Assembly (NCBI GenBank): GCA_036394315.1 | Contig: DASWFI010000048.1 | Span: 1 to 18,710, forward strand | DNA length: 18,710 nucleotides | Direction: 5' to 3' | Origin: DASWFI01 sp036394315 | Lineage (GTDB): Bacteria; Patescibacteriota; Doudnabacteria; UBA920; O2-02-FULL-48-8 | In this document: piece after piece, positions 7,934-14,655 of the stretch | How positions within the stretch are numbered: position 1 is the stretch's first letter | How the letters are laid out: each line of letters opens with the position of its first letter | Made by a program: the position numbers and the translations under genes | Notes under the pieces: model-generated | The model's database searches: none | What the model was told of the DNA's origin: nothing | What the model saw: only the letters and a program-made list of their open reading frames with translations

Positions 7934-8549
7934 ACGAACCCTTATCGCATTGATCGTGGTGGTTGTGGTAGTGGTGGCTGGAGGTATAATTTGGCTGGTC
8001 AATCGCAAAGATAAAGCCACGCCAACTCCTGTATTGTCGATTTCCGCGTTGAATCAAACCAAAAATAAATCAGCAACCGAAACAGCAGCTAATCCACAGG
8101 ATGTAATTGTCTATACTCTGACTGCTGAAAATCAGGATAATCAAGTAATCTCAGGTTACATCTTAGAAGCAAATATTTCTGAAATCTCGGATAAAGCTTC
8201 GCTGACGGATGCTTCCGGCGCCGCCTATAACGCGGGTACTAATTCCTTGGTTTGGACTCCGCTGGACATTCCCGCTCACGGTTCGATTAGCAAGAAATTT
8301 ACCGTGAAAGTAAATCCGTTGCCTGCGGGCAGTACCAATTCGGTGATGAAAATTAAATTCAACAATGAACTGAGTGTTTCAATTGCGCAGCCACAAGTGG
8401 CGGCAACAAGCACTATTACCACCCCAGGCAGAACTGTTCCATACAAAGCTCCAAAGAGCGGTCCATCTGAGTGGGTGCCAATTCTGTTTGCTTTGTTAAG
8501 CACCGCCGGATTCGTCGTTCTAAAGAAATATAAGTTTATAAAAATTTAA
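7926..8549 (+). CDS. Small DUF11-like surface protein with sortase-type tail
   Basis: This 207-residue protein looks like a one-module version of its upstream neighbour. A strongly hydrophobic N-terminal segment (5-25, Val-rich) is a signal or anchor. Residues ~35-155 resemble the last module of the large protein (compare LNQTKN and YNQTRN, and PAGSTNSVM and PAGSDNVM). The C-terminus has APKSG at 175-179, a hydrophobic segment (~184-199) and KKYKFIK, the same layout as the sorting signal of the large protein, with Ser in place of Thr. It overlaps the upstream gene by 8 nt, so translation is probably coupled. It may be a minor subunit, a base or a cap for the larger protein. If the N-terminal segment is not cleaved, the protein would span the membrane twice. 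Confidence 0.85.
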   Translation: MSRRTLIALIVVVVVVVAGGIIWLVNRKDKATPTPVLSISALNQTKNKSATETAANPQDVIVYTLTAENQDNQVISGYILEANISEISDKASLTDASGAAYNAGTNSLVWTPLDIPAHGSISKKFTVKVNPLPAGSTNSVMKIKFNNELSVSIAQPQVAATSTITTPGRTVPYKAPKSGPSEWVPILFALLSTAGFVVLKKYKFIKI

Positions 8550-8566
8550 AATTGGGGATAACTTTA

Positions 8567-8606
8567 GCCACCCACCAATGTTCATTGGTGGGCGGCTTTG
8601 TTTGCC
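8567..8606 (+). terminator. Terminator of the DUF11 operon
   Basis: A 13-bp stem with one A-C mismatch (8567-8579 with 8584-8596, loop gttc) lies 18 nt after the stop and is followed by tttgttt. Confidence 0.82.
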
Positions 8607-8630
8607 GAAGTTTTTTTTGTCTTTTATGAT
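8602..8630 (+). promoter_or_regulatory. Candidate galE promoter
   Basis: TTGCCG (8602-8607), a 17-bp spacer and TATGAT (8625-8630) would start transcription near 8637. The resulting ~60-nt leader contains the hairpin at 8657-8680. The -35 is only a partial match. Confidence 0.5.
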
Positions 8631-8656
8631 TAAGACAAAGAAAAAACCCCCAAAAC

Positions 8657-8681
8657 AAAAAACCGAATTTGCGGTTTTTTT
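8657..8681 (+). terminator. Terminator-like hairpin in the galE leader
   Basis: A 9-bp perfect stem (aaaaaaccg with cggtttttt, 6-nt loop) carries a T-run and ends 17 nt before the galE ATG. It is either a second, tandem terminator for the DUF11 operon or an attenuator within the galE leader. Confidence 0.75.
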
Positions 8682-8697
8682 GTTATTAAATTTTCAA

Positions 8698-9711
8698 ATG
8701 CCTACAAACGGAAAAATTTTAGTCACTGGCGGTGCGGGTTATATCGGTTCGCACACCGTGAAATTACTGCAATCACTGGGAAAGAATGTGATCGTGCTCG
8801 ATAATCTTTCGACCGGTCATTCCAATCGGGTCAGTTGTCCGTTAATAATCGGTGATCTGAACGATAAAAGATTGCTGGATAAAATTTTTCACGAATACGA
8901 AATAGATGCTGTTATTCATTTTGCCGGATCGATTATCGTCGAAGAATCCGTATTGTTTCCTGACAAATATTTTGAAAACAATGTGGCGAACGGCTTAAAT
9001 CTTCTAGACATGATGGCTAAGCGGGGAGTGCACAAAATAATTTTCTCCTCGTCTGCCGCAGTTTACGGCGAGCCGCATTATGTGCCTGTGGATGAAGAAC
9101 ATCCAAAAAAGCCACTCAATCCTTATGGCGAGACTAAATGGGTTTTTGAAAAAATTCTGAAATGGTATGGAGAGGCGTTTGGGATTTCTTCCGTATCCTT
9201 GCGTTATTTCAACGCTTCGGGCGCGAGTCTCGATGCGAGCTTGGGCGAAGACGCGCCCGTGGTCACGCATTTGATTTCCAGGGTTCTGCGTGTGGCGGCC
9301 AAACAGGAAGAGGTTTTGAAAATTTTCGGCAAGGATTATCCGACCCCGGATGGGACCTGCTTGCGCGATTACATTCATGTGGAAGATCTGGCAGTCGCGC
9401 ATAATCTGGCGTTGCAGAAACTGGAAACTGAAACCGGAGTATTTAATTACAATGTCGGCACAGGCAAAGGCCGATCCGTGGCGGAGGTGGTCAATTCCTG
9501 CGTGGAGATCACTAGAAGAATGATCCCGATTGAATACGCGGCCAGACGCCCTGGGGATCCGGCTGTATTGGTCGCCGATGCGACTAAAATCATAACTGAA
9601 CTTGGGTTTGAGGCGAAATATTCAGATTTGGAAACGATTATAAAAACGGCGTGGGTCTGGCATCAAAAGCTTTTAACCCAAAAGCAAGAAGAATTCAAAA
9701 AAATCGCCTAG
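8698..9711 (+). CDS. galE: UDP-glucose 4-epimerase
   Basis: This 337-residue cytoplasmic enzyme should interconvert UDP-glucose and UDP-galactose (or the N-acetyl forms) and so supply sugar donors for envelope glycans. The NAD-binding Rossmann motif is TGGAGYIG (10-17). The SDR catalytic residues are S119 (SSSAAVYG) and Y143/K147 (NPYGETK). FNASGA (171-176) and RPGDPA (284-289) are typical of GalE. Length is normal. The ATG at 8698 is chosen because the family's conserved N-terminus starts a few residues later; the frame stays open upstream, but that DNA contains two terminator hairpins and a promoter. The stop codon lies in the loop of its own terminator. Other extended-SDR epimerases are possible, but GalE fits best. 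Confidence 0.93.
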   Translation: MPTNGKILVTGGAGYIGSHTVKLLQSLGKNVIVLDNLSTGHSNRVSCPLIIGDLNDKRLLDKIFHEYEIDAVIHFAGSIIVEESVLFPDKYFENNVANGLNLLDMMAKRGVHKIIFSSSAAVYGEPHYVPVDEEHPKKPLNPYGETKWVFEKILKWYGEAFGISSVSLRYFNASGASLDASLGEDAPVVTHLISRVLRVAAKQEEVLKIFGKDYPTPDGTCLRDYIHVEDLAVAHNLALQKLETETGVFNYNVGTGKGRSVAEVVNSCVEITRRMIPIEYAARRPGDPAVLVADATKIITELGFEAKYSDLETIIKTAWVWHQKLLTQKQEEFKKIA

Positions 9712-9725
9712 CCGGCGATTTTTTT
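9697..9725 (+). terminator. Terminator overlapping the galE stop
   Basis: A perfect 12-bp stem (aaaaaaatcgcc 9697-9708 with 9714-9725) has the galE TAG in its loop and ends in seven T. Confidence 0.9.
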
Positions 9726-9738
9726 GAGGCCGTTAAAT

Positions 9739-9767
9739 TTGTAAAAATTGACTAAATCTGGTATAAT
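9739..9767 (+). promoter_or_regulatory. Promoter of the glycosyltransferase-protease operon
   Basis: TTGTAA (9739-9744), a 17-bp spacer and a perfect extended -10 (TGGTATAAT, 9759-9767) predict a start near 9774 and a leader of about 34 nt with no SD before the ATG at 9808. Confidence 0.8.
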
Positions 9768-9807
9768 TTGCCTTACGATAACCACTATATTTTGAAACTC
9801 AAACCAA

Positions 9808-10530
9808 ATGATTAAGCTATCTGTAATTATTCCCGCATATAACGAAGAAAAACGCATTGAACGCACTTTGCTTGATGTGGATGCTTATTTGGAAAAGCAA
9901 AATTACGAGTACGAGATTATTGTCGTCGATAATAATAGTAACGATCATACCATCGAAGTCGTTAAAAAGCTTGAGTCCACCACTGTCCAGAACGCAAAAG
10001 TTATCAAACAAACGATCCGGGGGAAGGGAGCTGCCGTGAAATTGGGAATAGAGCAGGCTGTTGGCCAGTACGTGATGTTTATGGATGCGGATAATGCCAC
10101 CCCGATTTCAGAAATTGAAAAATTTTGGCCGACTTTGGAATCAGGCATAGAAGTGGTAATTGGGGATCGATATATGGACCAGGCAAGGCAAGCCCATCAG
10201 CCTTGGTATCGCACCATACTTTCGAGGGGCAGCAATCTGCTGATTCAATTTGTTTTGGTCCCACATATAAATGACACTCAAGCCGGCTTTAAGGCATTTA
10301 AAACATCAGCAGCCAAAGAAATATTTAAACATATAACTATTTACGGCTGGGCATTTGATATGGAACTGCTTGCTATAGCGCTCAAATTAAGTTATAGAAT
10401 TAAAGCCGTGGCTATTATTCGAGAAGAGCATGGAGGCAGCACAGTCCCGGCAAGTGCATTCATCCAATCGTTACGAGATCTGTTTATTATTAAATGGAAC
10501 GCATTAACCGGCAAATACTCTACAAAATGA
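9808..10530 (+). CDS. Family 2 glycosyltransferase, polyprenyl-phosphate type
   Basis: This 240-residue GT-A fold protein resembles dolichyl/polyprenyl-phosphate sugar transferases, which move glucose or mannose from a nucleotide sugar to a lipid phosphate on the inner face of the membrane. Seen: the N-terminal VIIPAYNEEKRI (6-17), EIIVVDNNSNDHT (36-48), the metal-binding DAD (93-95) in FMDADNATP, and the NDTQAGFKAF motif (155-164) typical of this subgroup. No membrane segment is visible, unlike DPMS enzymes with C-terminal TM domains. It opens an operon and shares an ATGA overlap with the secreted protease gene, which links sugar activation to surface proteins. Sugar and lipid specificity cannot be read from the sequence. 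Confidence 0.9.
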   Translation: MIKLSVIIPAYNEEKRIERTLLDVDAYLEKQNYEYEIIVVDNNSNDHTIEVVKKLESTTVQNAKVIKQTIRGKGAAVKLGIEQAVGQYVMFMDADNATPISEIEKFWPTLESGIEVVIGDRYMDQARQAHQPWYRTILSRGSNLLIQFVLVPHINDTQAGFKAFKTSAAKEIFKHITIYGWAFDMELLAIALKLSYRIKAVAIIREEHGGSTVPASAFIQSLRDLFIIKWNALTGKYSTK

Positions 10531-12530
10531 TTCCTCGGTTTGGAAAAATTTATTTAAGAATTTTTGGCAGCGTTTTAGTGCCAGTTTTTTTATTTATGTT
10601 CCAACCGCAAGCAATCAGCGGTGAAGCAGTGCCGGAAATCGCCATTACTTTTCAGATAAAAAACGCCCAGGATAATCAAGCCGTTTTCGCGCGCTATGGT
10701 TTGAATTCCACCCCATTATTTCAAAATATTTTCAAGGCCAAAGTTTCTGTTGATACTTATCAATCGCTGCAAGCGGATCCACTGATCGTTTATGCGCAGC
10801 CAGACCGGCCAATGCATGCGGCAGCCATAGTCACCCCGTCAGATCCATTCTTCACCACTGATCCCACGGCGGAAGACAAGCAATGGTATCTGCCCAAGAC
10901 TCACGTGCCGGAAGCCTGGGGATACACGAAAGGGAGTAGCACCGTTGCGGTCGCTGTTATAGATACCGGAATTCACGCAGGACATATTGAATTAAATGAC
11001 GGCCGAGTTGGGGAAGGTTATAACGCCATTAAAAAAGAAGCTATCGCCCCCAATTTTAATTCTGACGATAACGGTCATGGAACGGCCGTGGCCGGGGTAC
11101 TGGGCGCCATTCAGAATAATGGAAAAGGCATTGCCGGTATTAATTGGTATGTAAGGTTAATGCCGATAAAAGCACTCGCCGCGGACGGGACGGGAGACAC
11201 CTCTGCCGTGGCTTTGGGAATTGTCTGGGCTGCGGATCATGGCGCTAACATCATCAATTTGAGTTTAGGCGGCCCAGGATTTGGACCAGACATGACTTTG
11301 AGTAATGCCATAACTTACGCATACAACAAAGGAGTTTTATTGGTTGCGGCCGCAGGCAATGATCTTGCTGATCATGGATTAAATTTGGATTCCAATCCTA
11401 TTTATCCTGTTTGCGCTGATAATGGACAGAACATGATTTTAGGAGTCGCAGCCACTGATATAAATGACCAGAAGGCAAGTTTTTCCAATTTCGGATCCTT
11501 GTGCATCGACATCGCTGCACCCGGAAAAAGAATTGTGACTACAGCTTATTTGCCATCCGATCCATCCAATAATATTTTGATTTACGGATCAGGTTCATCT
11601 CTGGCTACTCCCATCGTTTCCGGGATCGCGGCATTGATCAAAGCCAGTAATAATAATTTGTCCAACGTCGAAATCCGCAACCTAATAATGAAAACCGCGG
11701 ACAATATTGATTTTGTCAATCAGACCAGTTGTTTGGGCGGAAGCTGCAACGGTTTTTTGGGTAAAGGGCGAATCAATGCACTTACCGCTTTAGCCCCACA
11801 ACCGATGGCCAACGGTAGCCTGGTTCGCCAGTCCCAAACCGGAAATATTTATTTTATTGTTAACAACACCAGACGGCAGGTATCTGACACGGTTTTTAAG
11901 CTTCGCGGCTTTGATCCGACGGTGGTTGTGGATGAAGTCAATAATCAGCTGAACAATTTGCCTATCGACAGGCCTTTGTTGCCTTTGGATGGAACTTTAA
12001 TTAAAAGTCCGGATGATGCGCAGGTTTATTTGATTGATTCTGAATTGAAACGGCCGCTGACTTATCTCGTCTTTATTTCTAGGGCCTTAAGTTTTGCGAA
12101 TATTAAAATTTTGCCCCGAAATGAAATTGAATCTTATCCTACCGGCGAATGGGCCGAACCTTTAGACGGTACTATGGTGCTGCTTACCGGCGACCCCACA
12201 GTTTACGTGATGGATAAAAGAGTCGTGCGGCCAGTAACATTTTATGTATTTAAGCAACGCAACCTCTCATTTACCAAAGTCATCCGCGTCACTCCAGACG
12301 AATTCAGTCATATCCCCAAACCCACGGATGCTTACTGGCTCTCCCCGGTGGACGGAACTTTGATTAAGTCGGCACAGGACTCCGGCATTTATGTGATTGA
12401 AAACGGGACGAGGCGACTGCTTTCGTACCAGGTGTTCGTTGCCCGCAATTATAAATTTTCCCAAGCAAAAACTCTGCCCCAGGCCGAAGTGGATGTTATC
12501 GCACCTGGGTTCCCGTTATTAACTCCTTAA
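10527..12530 (+). CDS. Secreted subtilisin-like protease (S8) with four C-terminal repeats
   Basis: This 667-residue protein starts at 10527, where ATGA overlaps the upstream stop; an earlier ATG (10494) would put 11 residues before a good signal peptide and is less likely. Order: signal peptide (hydrophobic ~12-26); an inhibitor-like prodomain (~37-95); S8 catalytic domain (~115-420) with D146 (AVIDTG), H184 (NGHGTAVAG), N278 (AAAGND) and S358 (GSGSSLATP), all present, so activity is expected; then four ~58-residue repeats (~428-667). Their pattern is P-x-D-G-T-L-I-K, then YxID, KRPxx, a VFxxR step and LPxxEV. The same repeats end the next protein. Likely acts outside the cell on surface proteins. 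Cysteines in the catalytic domain may form disulphides. Confidence 0.92.
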   Translation: MIPRFGKIYLRIFGSVLVPVFLFMFQPQAISGEAVPEIAITFQIKNAQDNQAVFARYGLNSTPLFQNIFKAKVSVDTYQSLQADPLIVYAQPDRPMHAAAIVTPSDPFFTTDPTAEDKQWYLPKTHVPEAWGYTKGSSTVAVAVIDTGIHAGHIELNDGRVGEGYNAIKKEAIAPNFNSDDNGHGTAVAGVLGAIQNNGKGIAGINWYVRLMPIKALAADGTGDTSAVALGIVWAADHGANIINLSLGGPGFGPDMTLSNAITYAYNKGVLLVAAAGNDLADHGLNLDSNPIYPVCADNGQNMILGVAATDINDQKASFSNFGSLCIDIAAPGKRIVTTAYLPSDPSNNILIYGSGSSLATPIVSGIAALIKASNNNLSNVEIRNLIMKTADNIDFVNQTSCLGGSCNGFLGKGRINALTALAPQPMANGSLVRQSQTGNIYFIVNNTRRQVSDTVFKLRGFDPTVVVDEVNNQLNNLPIDRPLLPLDGTLIKSPDDAQVYLIDSELKRPLTYLVFISRALSFANIKILPRNEIESYPTGEWAEPLDGTMVLLTGDPTVYVMDKRVVRPVTFYVFKQRNLSFTKVIRVTPDEFSHIPKPTDAYWLSPVDGTLIKSAQDSGIYVIENGTRRLLSYQVFVARNYKFSQAKTLPQAEVDVIAPGFPLLTP

Positions 12531-12544
12531 GGAAAAGAGATCAT

Positions 12545-14257
12545 ATGAAAAAAATTCTGGCTCAAATTTGTCTGGTTCTGTTCACTGTAAGTTTAATTCC
12601 CCATGTTTCTTATGCGCAAAGCACGCCTGACACGGCCTTCAATCCGAACATGATCATTCCGGATGAGGCATTTGCCGACGTGGGCACTTTTGGCTCCGCC
12701 GTGGGTATTCAGAAGTTTTTGGAGTTAAAAGGATCGGTGCTGGCCAATACCTCGCCGGAATTTTTATTGAAATTAAAAGAACCGGATACATTGACCAAGG
12801 TCGGTTTGGAAGATCCGCAGTCCAGCTTAACCAGATTACGCTCCGCCGCAGAGCTTATTTACGACGCGGGCACCAAGTGGGGACTCAACCCGCAAGTAAT
12901 TTTAGTCACCCTTCAAAAAGAACAAAGTTTGATTGCCGGCACATTTAATTCGGATTCTGATTTGCAGCGCGCCCTAGATCGCTCCATGGGATTTGGGTGC
13001 CCGGATTATGAAGGTTGTGGCGAGATTTTTTTGGGATTCTACAAGCAAATTTTTGGCGCCTTTGATTCACAAAACAACCGATGGTTGGGAGCATCGGCTT
13101 CTCTTATGCGCTCTTTCCGCGCGGAGATCGACGGCGTCCACGTGGGCCGCGGGCCAATGGTAGACGCTTCCGGGCGCACTTTCGGCCGACCAGTGGTTCG
13201 TACCGCCAGAGTGGGCGACACCATCACCTTCGATAATACAATAGGTGGTTACGCCGGTATTTCCCAACAGCAGACAGTGACTTTAGGTAATTTCGCCACA
13301 GCAGCACTTTACCGCTACACCCCGCATATATTTAACGGCAATTATAATTTTTGGAAATTTTACTCTATCTGGTTTAAGTATCCGAACGGCACAGTCATCG
13401 CTTTGCCTGGAGGGATTGTACAATACGTGGTGGATAACGGCACAAAGCGGCCGTTCTCAGCGTTTGTGGCGCAACAGCGCAAGATTAAAATCGATAACAT
13501 CATAGTGGTCTCGCAAACTGAATTGGATTCTTACCCGCTCGAAAAGCAAATGCCGCCGCTAGACGGGACTTTGATCAAAGGTGATGTGAGCCCCGTCATG
13601 TATCTGGTGGGCGATACAGTCAAGCACCCGATCTCTGATCCGGTTTTTGCTCAGCGCAAGTTGTCTGCTGCCCGAGTTATCACCTTGCCGCAGGCAGAAG
13701 TTGATTCTTATGCCACTGGAAGTTATGAAACGCCGACCAACGGGACATTGATCATGGGTGAACTGTCGGGCACAGTATATGCTATTGACGGGGGACTCAA
13801 GCGGCAGATTTCAGGAGCTGTATTTAAAGCCCGCAAATTTTCGTTTGGGAAAATTATGAAATTGTCAGATACGGAAATTACGAGTATCCCTTCTGGTCCA
13901 TACCTGACTCCGCCGGATCAGGTAATGATTAAAACACCAGACGACCCGACAATCTGGTGGTATAAGGATAATATGAAGCGCGGTTTAACAGCCTTCGTTT
14001 TCAAACAGCGAGGTGTGGGCCACTTCCCATTATTAGTTTTGTCTTCTGAAGAAATTGCCGGCATCCCAGACGGCGGTTTATTTTCGCCCAGGGATGGCAC
14101 AGTGATCAGGGGCGACCAGTCTTCCGCCATCTATAAAATTGACAAAGGTTTAAAGCGAATGTTTACTGCAGCTTCATACAAAAAGGCCAGGTATCCAAGA
14201 GCCGCTATACTACCTCAAGGCGATGTGGACGGTTTTTCTGCAGGCGACGTGTATTAG
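12545..14257 (+). CDS. Secreted lysozyme-like protein with five C-terminal repeats
   Basis: This 570-residue protein has a signal peptide (cleavage near A24 in SYA-QS) and a helical domain (~40-278). That domain carries WGLNPQVILVTLQKEQSLI (112-130), a motif like the catalytic region of lytic transglycosylases or glucosaminidases, with E126 the likely acid. It also has MGFGCPDYEGC (148-158) and NFATAALYRYTP...NYNFWKFYSIWF (249-277), conserved in a group of bacterial secreted proteins I have seen without a firm name. Five ~58-residue repeats follow (~280-570), the same type as in the subtilase 14 nt upstream. A role in peptidoglycan cleavage is inferred from the Glu motif; a non-catalytic binding role is possible. 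Repeat 4 is the most divergent (QVMIK in place of GTLIK). Confidence 0.85.
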   Translation: MKKILAQICLVLFTVSLIPHVSYAQSTPDTAFNPNMIIPDEAFADVGTFGSAVGIQKFLELKGSVLANTSPEFLLKLKEPDTLTKVGLEDPQSSLTRLRSAAELIYDAGTKWGLNPQVILVTLQKEQSLIAGTFNSDSDLQRALDRSMGFGCPDYEGCGEIFLGFYKQIFGAFDSQNNRWLGASASLMRSFRAEIDGVHVGRGPMVDASGRTFGRPVVRTARVGDTITFDNTIGGYAGISQQQTVTLGNFATAALYRYTPHIFNGNYNFWKFYSIWFKYPNGTVIALPGGIVQYVVDNGTKRPFSAFVAQQRKIKIDNIIVVSQTELDSYPLEKQMPPLDGTLIKGDVSPVMYLVGDTVKHPISDPVFAQRKLSAARVITLPQAEVDSYATGSYETPTNGTLIMGELSGTVYAIDGGLKRQISGAVFKARKFSFGKIMKLSDTEITSIPSGPYLTPPDQVMIKTPDDPTIWWYKDNMKRGLTAFVFKQRGVGHFPLLVLSSEEIAGIPDGGLFSPRDGTVIRGDQSSAIYKIDKGLKRMFTAASYKKARYPRAAILPQGDVDGFSAGDVY

Positions 14258-14261
14258 CTCG

Positions 14262-14290
14262 TTGACTTAAGAGCTGCAAATTGCTAAACT
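14262..14290 (+). promoter_or_regulatory. Promoter of the small membrane protein gene
   Basis: TTGACT (14262-14267), a 17-bp spacer and TAAACT (14285-14290) with an extended TG (14282-14283) predict a start near 14297. Confidence 0.7.
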
Positions 14291-14318
14291 CCTCCTTACG
14301 GTACTTCCAAGAAGGAGG
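14291..14318 (+). promoter_or_regulatory. SD and exact anti-SD arm upstream of 14324
   Basis: The SD AAGGAGG (14312-14318, 5 nt from the ATG) is perfectly complementary to cctcctt at 14291-14297, with a 14-nt loop. The upstream arm ends at the predicted transcription start. Read-through mRNA from the operon before would carry the arm and hide the SD, while mRNA from the local promoter would not. Confidence 0.55.
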
Positions 14319-14323
14319 AAGGC

Positions 14324-14578
14324 ATGTCCGATCCCCGCCTGATCCGGGCGATGATTGCGGCTGGTATTGTGGCCGCTTCCGCCGCGTTATTCATAACGTT
14401 TTTCATGGCTTGGGAATGGCAGGTATTAAGAAAGCGCCAGGCGCGGTGGCTGATTCTAGCATTCATAGCGCTGGTGTGCATCGTCGCTGTTGTGATTGCG
14501 ATGGTACCTATAGACTTCGTAGAAATGGAGTGGTACTATCTACAGCGAGAAATCCAGGTTTACGTGCATCTTAAATAG
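14324..14578 (+). CDS. Small two-TM membrane protein of unknown function
   Basis: This 84-residue protein has two hydrophobic segments (~9-30 and ~42-63) separated by a short basic loop (WQVLRKRQAR). Both ends are therefore likely outside and the basic loop inside. The C-terminal tail (64-84) is amphipathic with acidic and aromatic residues. No family is recognised. Its reality is supported by its own promoter, a strong SD, a terminator directly after the stop, and GC-rich coding DNA (34 of 60 bases at 14341-14400), the same style as the genes at 2216, 3149 and 17888. A longer overlapping frame from 14281 has no such support. Confidence 0.72.
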   Translation: MSDPRLIRAMIAAGIVAASAALFITFFMAWEWQVLRKRQARWLILAFIALVCIVAVVIAMVPIDFVEMEWYYLQREIQVYVHLK

Positions 14579-14579
14579 A

Positions 14580-14608
14580 GCTCATCTCGTGATGGGCCCT
14601 TTCTTTTT
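14580..14608 (+). terminator. Terminator after the small membrane protein
   Basis: A 7-bp stem (gctcatc 14580-14586 with gatgggc 14591-14597, one G-T pair, loop tcgt) is followed by ccctttcttttt. Confidence 0.8.
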
Positions 14609-14618
14609 AAGGGTAGCG

Positions 14619-14647
14619 TTGACAAAGACACTGAAAATTAGTACGAT
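14619..14647 (+). promoter_or_regulatory. Promoter giving an apparently leaderless ABC mRNA
   Basis: TTGACA (14619-14624), a 17-bp spacer and TACGAT (14642-14647) place the transcription start at about 14654, two bases from the ATG at 14656. No SD is possible, so the mRNA is probably leaderless. Confidence 0.7.
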
Positions 14648-14655
14648 TATATACT

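Noticed and set aside
8578..8697. N-terminal extension of the galE frame
   Set aside because: The DNA holds terminator hairpins and a promoter, and the conserved GalE N-terminus starts after 8698.
10494..10526. Earlier ATG for the subtilase
   Set aside because: It would add 11 residues before a well-formed signal peptide, while the ATG at 10527 forms a standard ATGA overlap.
14256..14275. Inverted repeat agctc/gagct as terminator of the protease operon
   Set aside because: The stem is only 5 bp with a 10-nt loop and no T-run follows; it overlaps the next promoter.
14281..14574. 97-residue frame overlapping the small membrane protein
   Set aside because: It begins inside the promoter, is rich in Arg/Cys/Gly without domain sense, and the SD belongs to the 14324 start.
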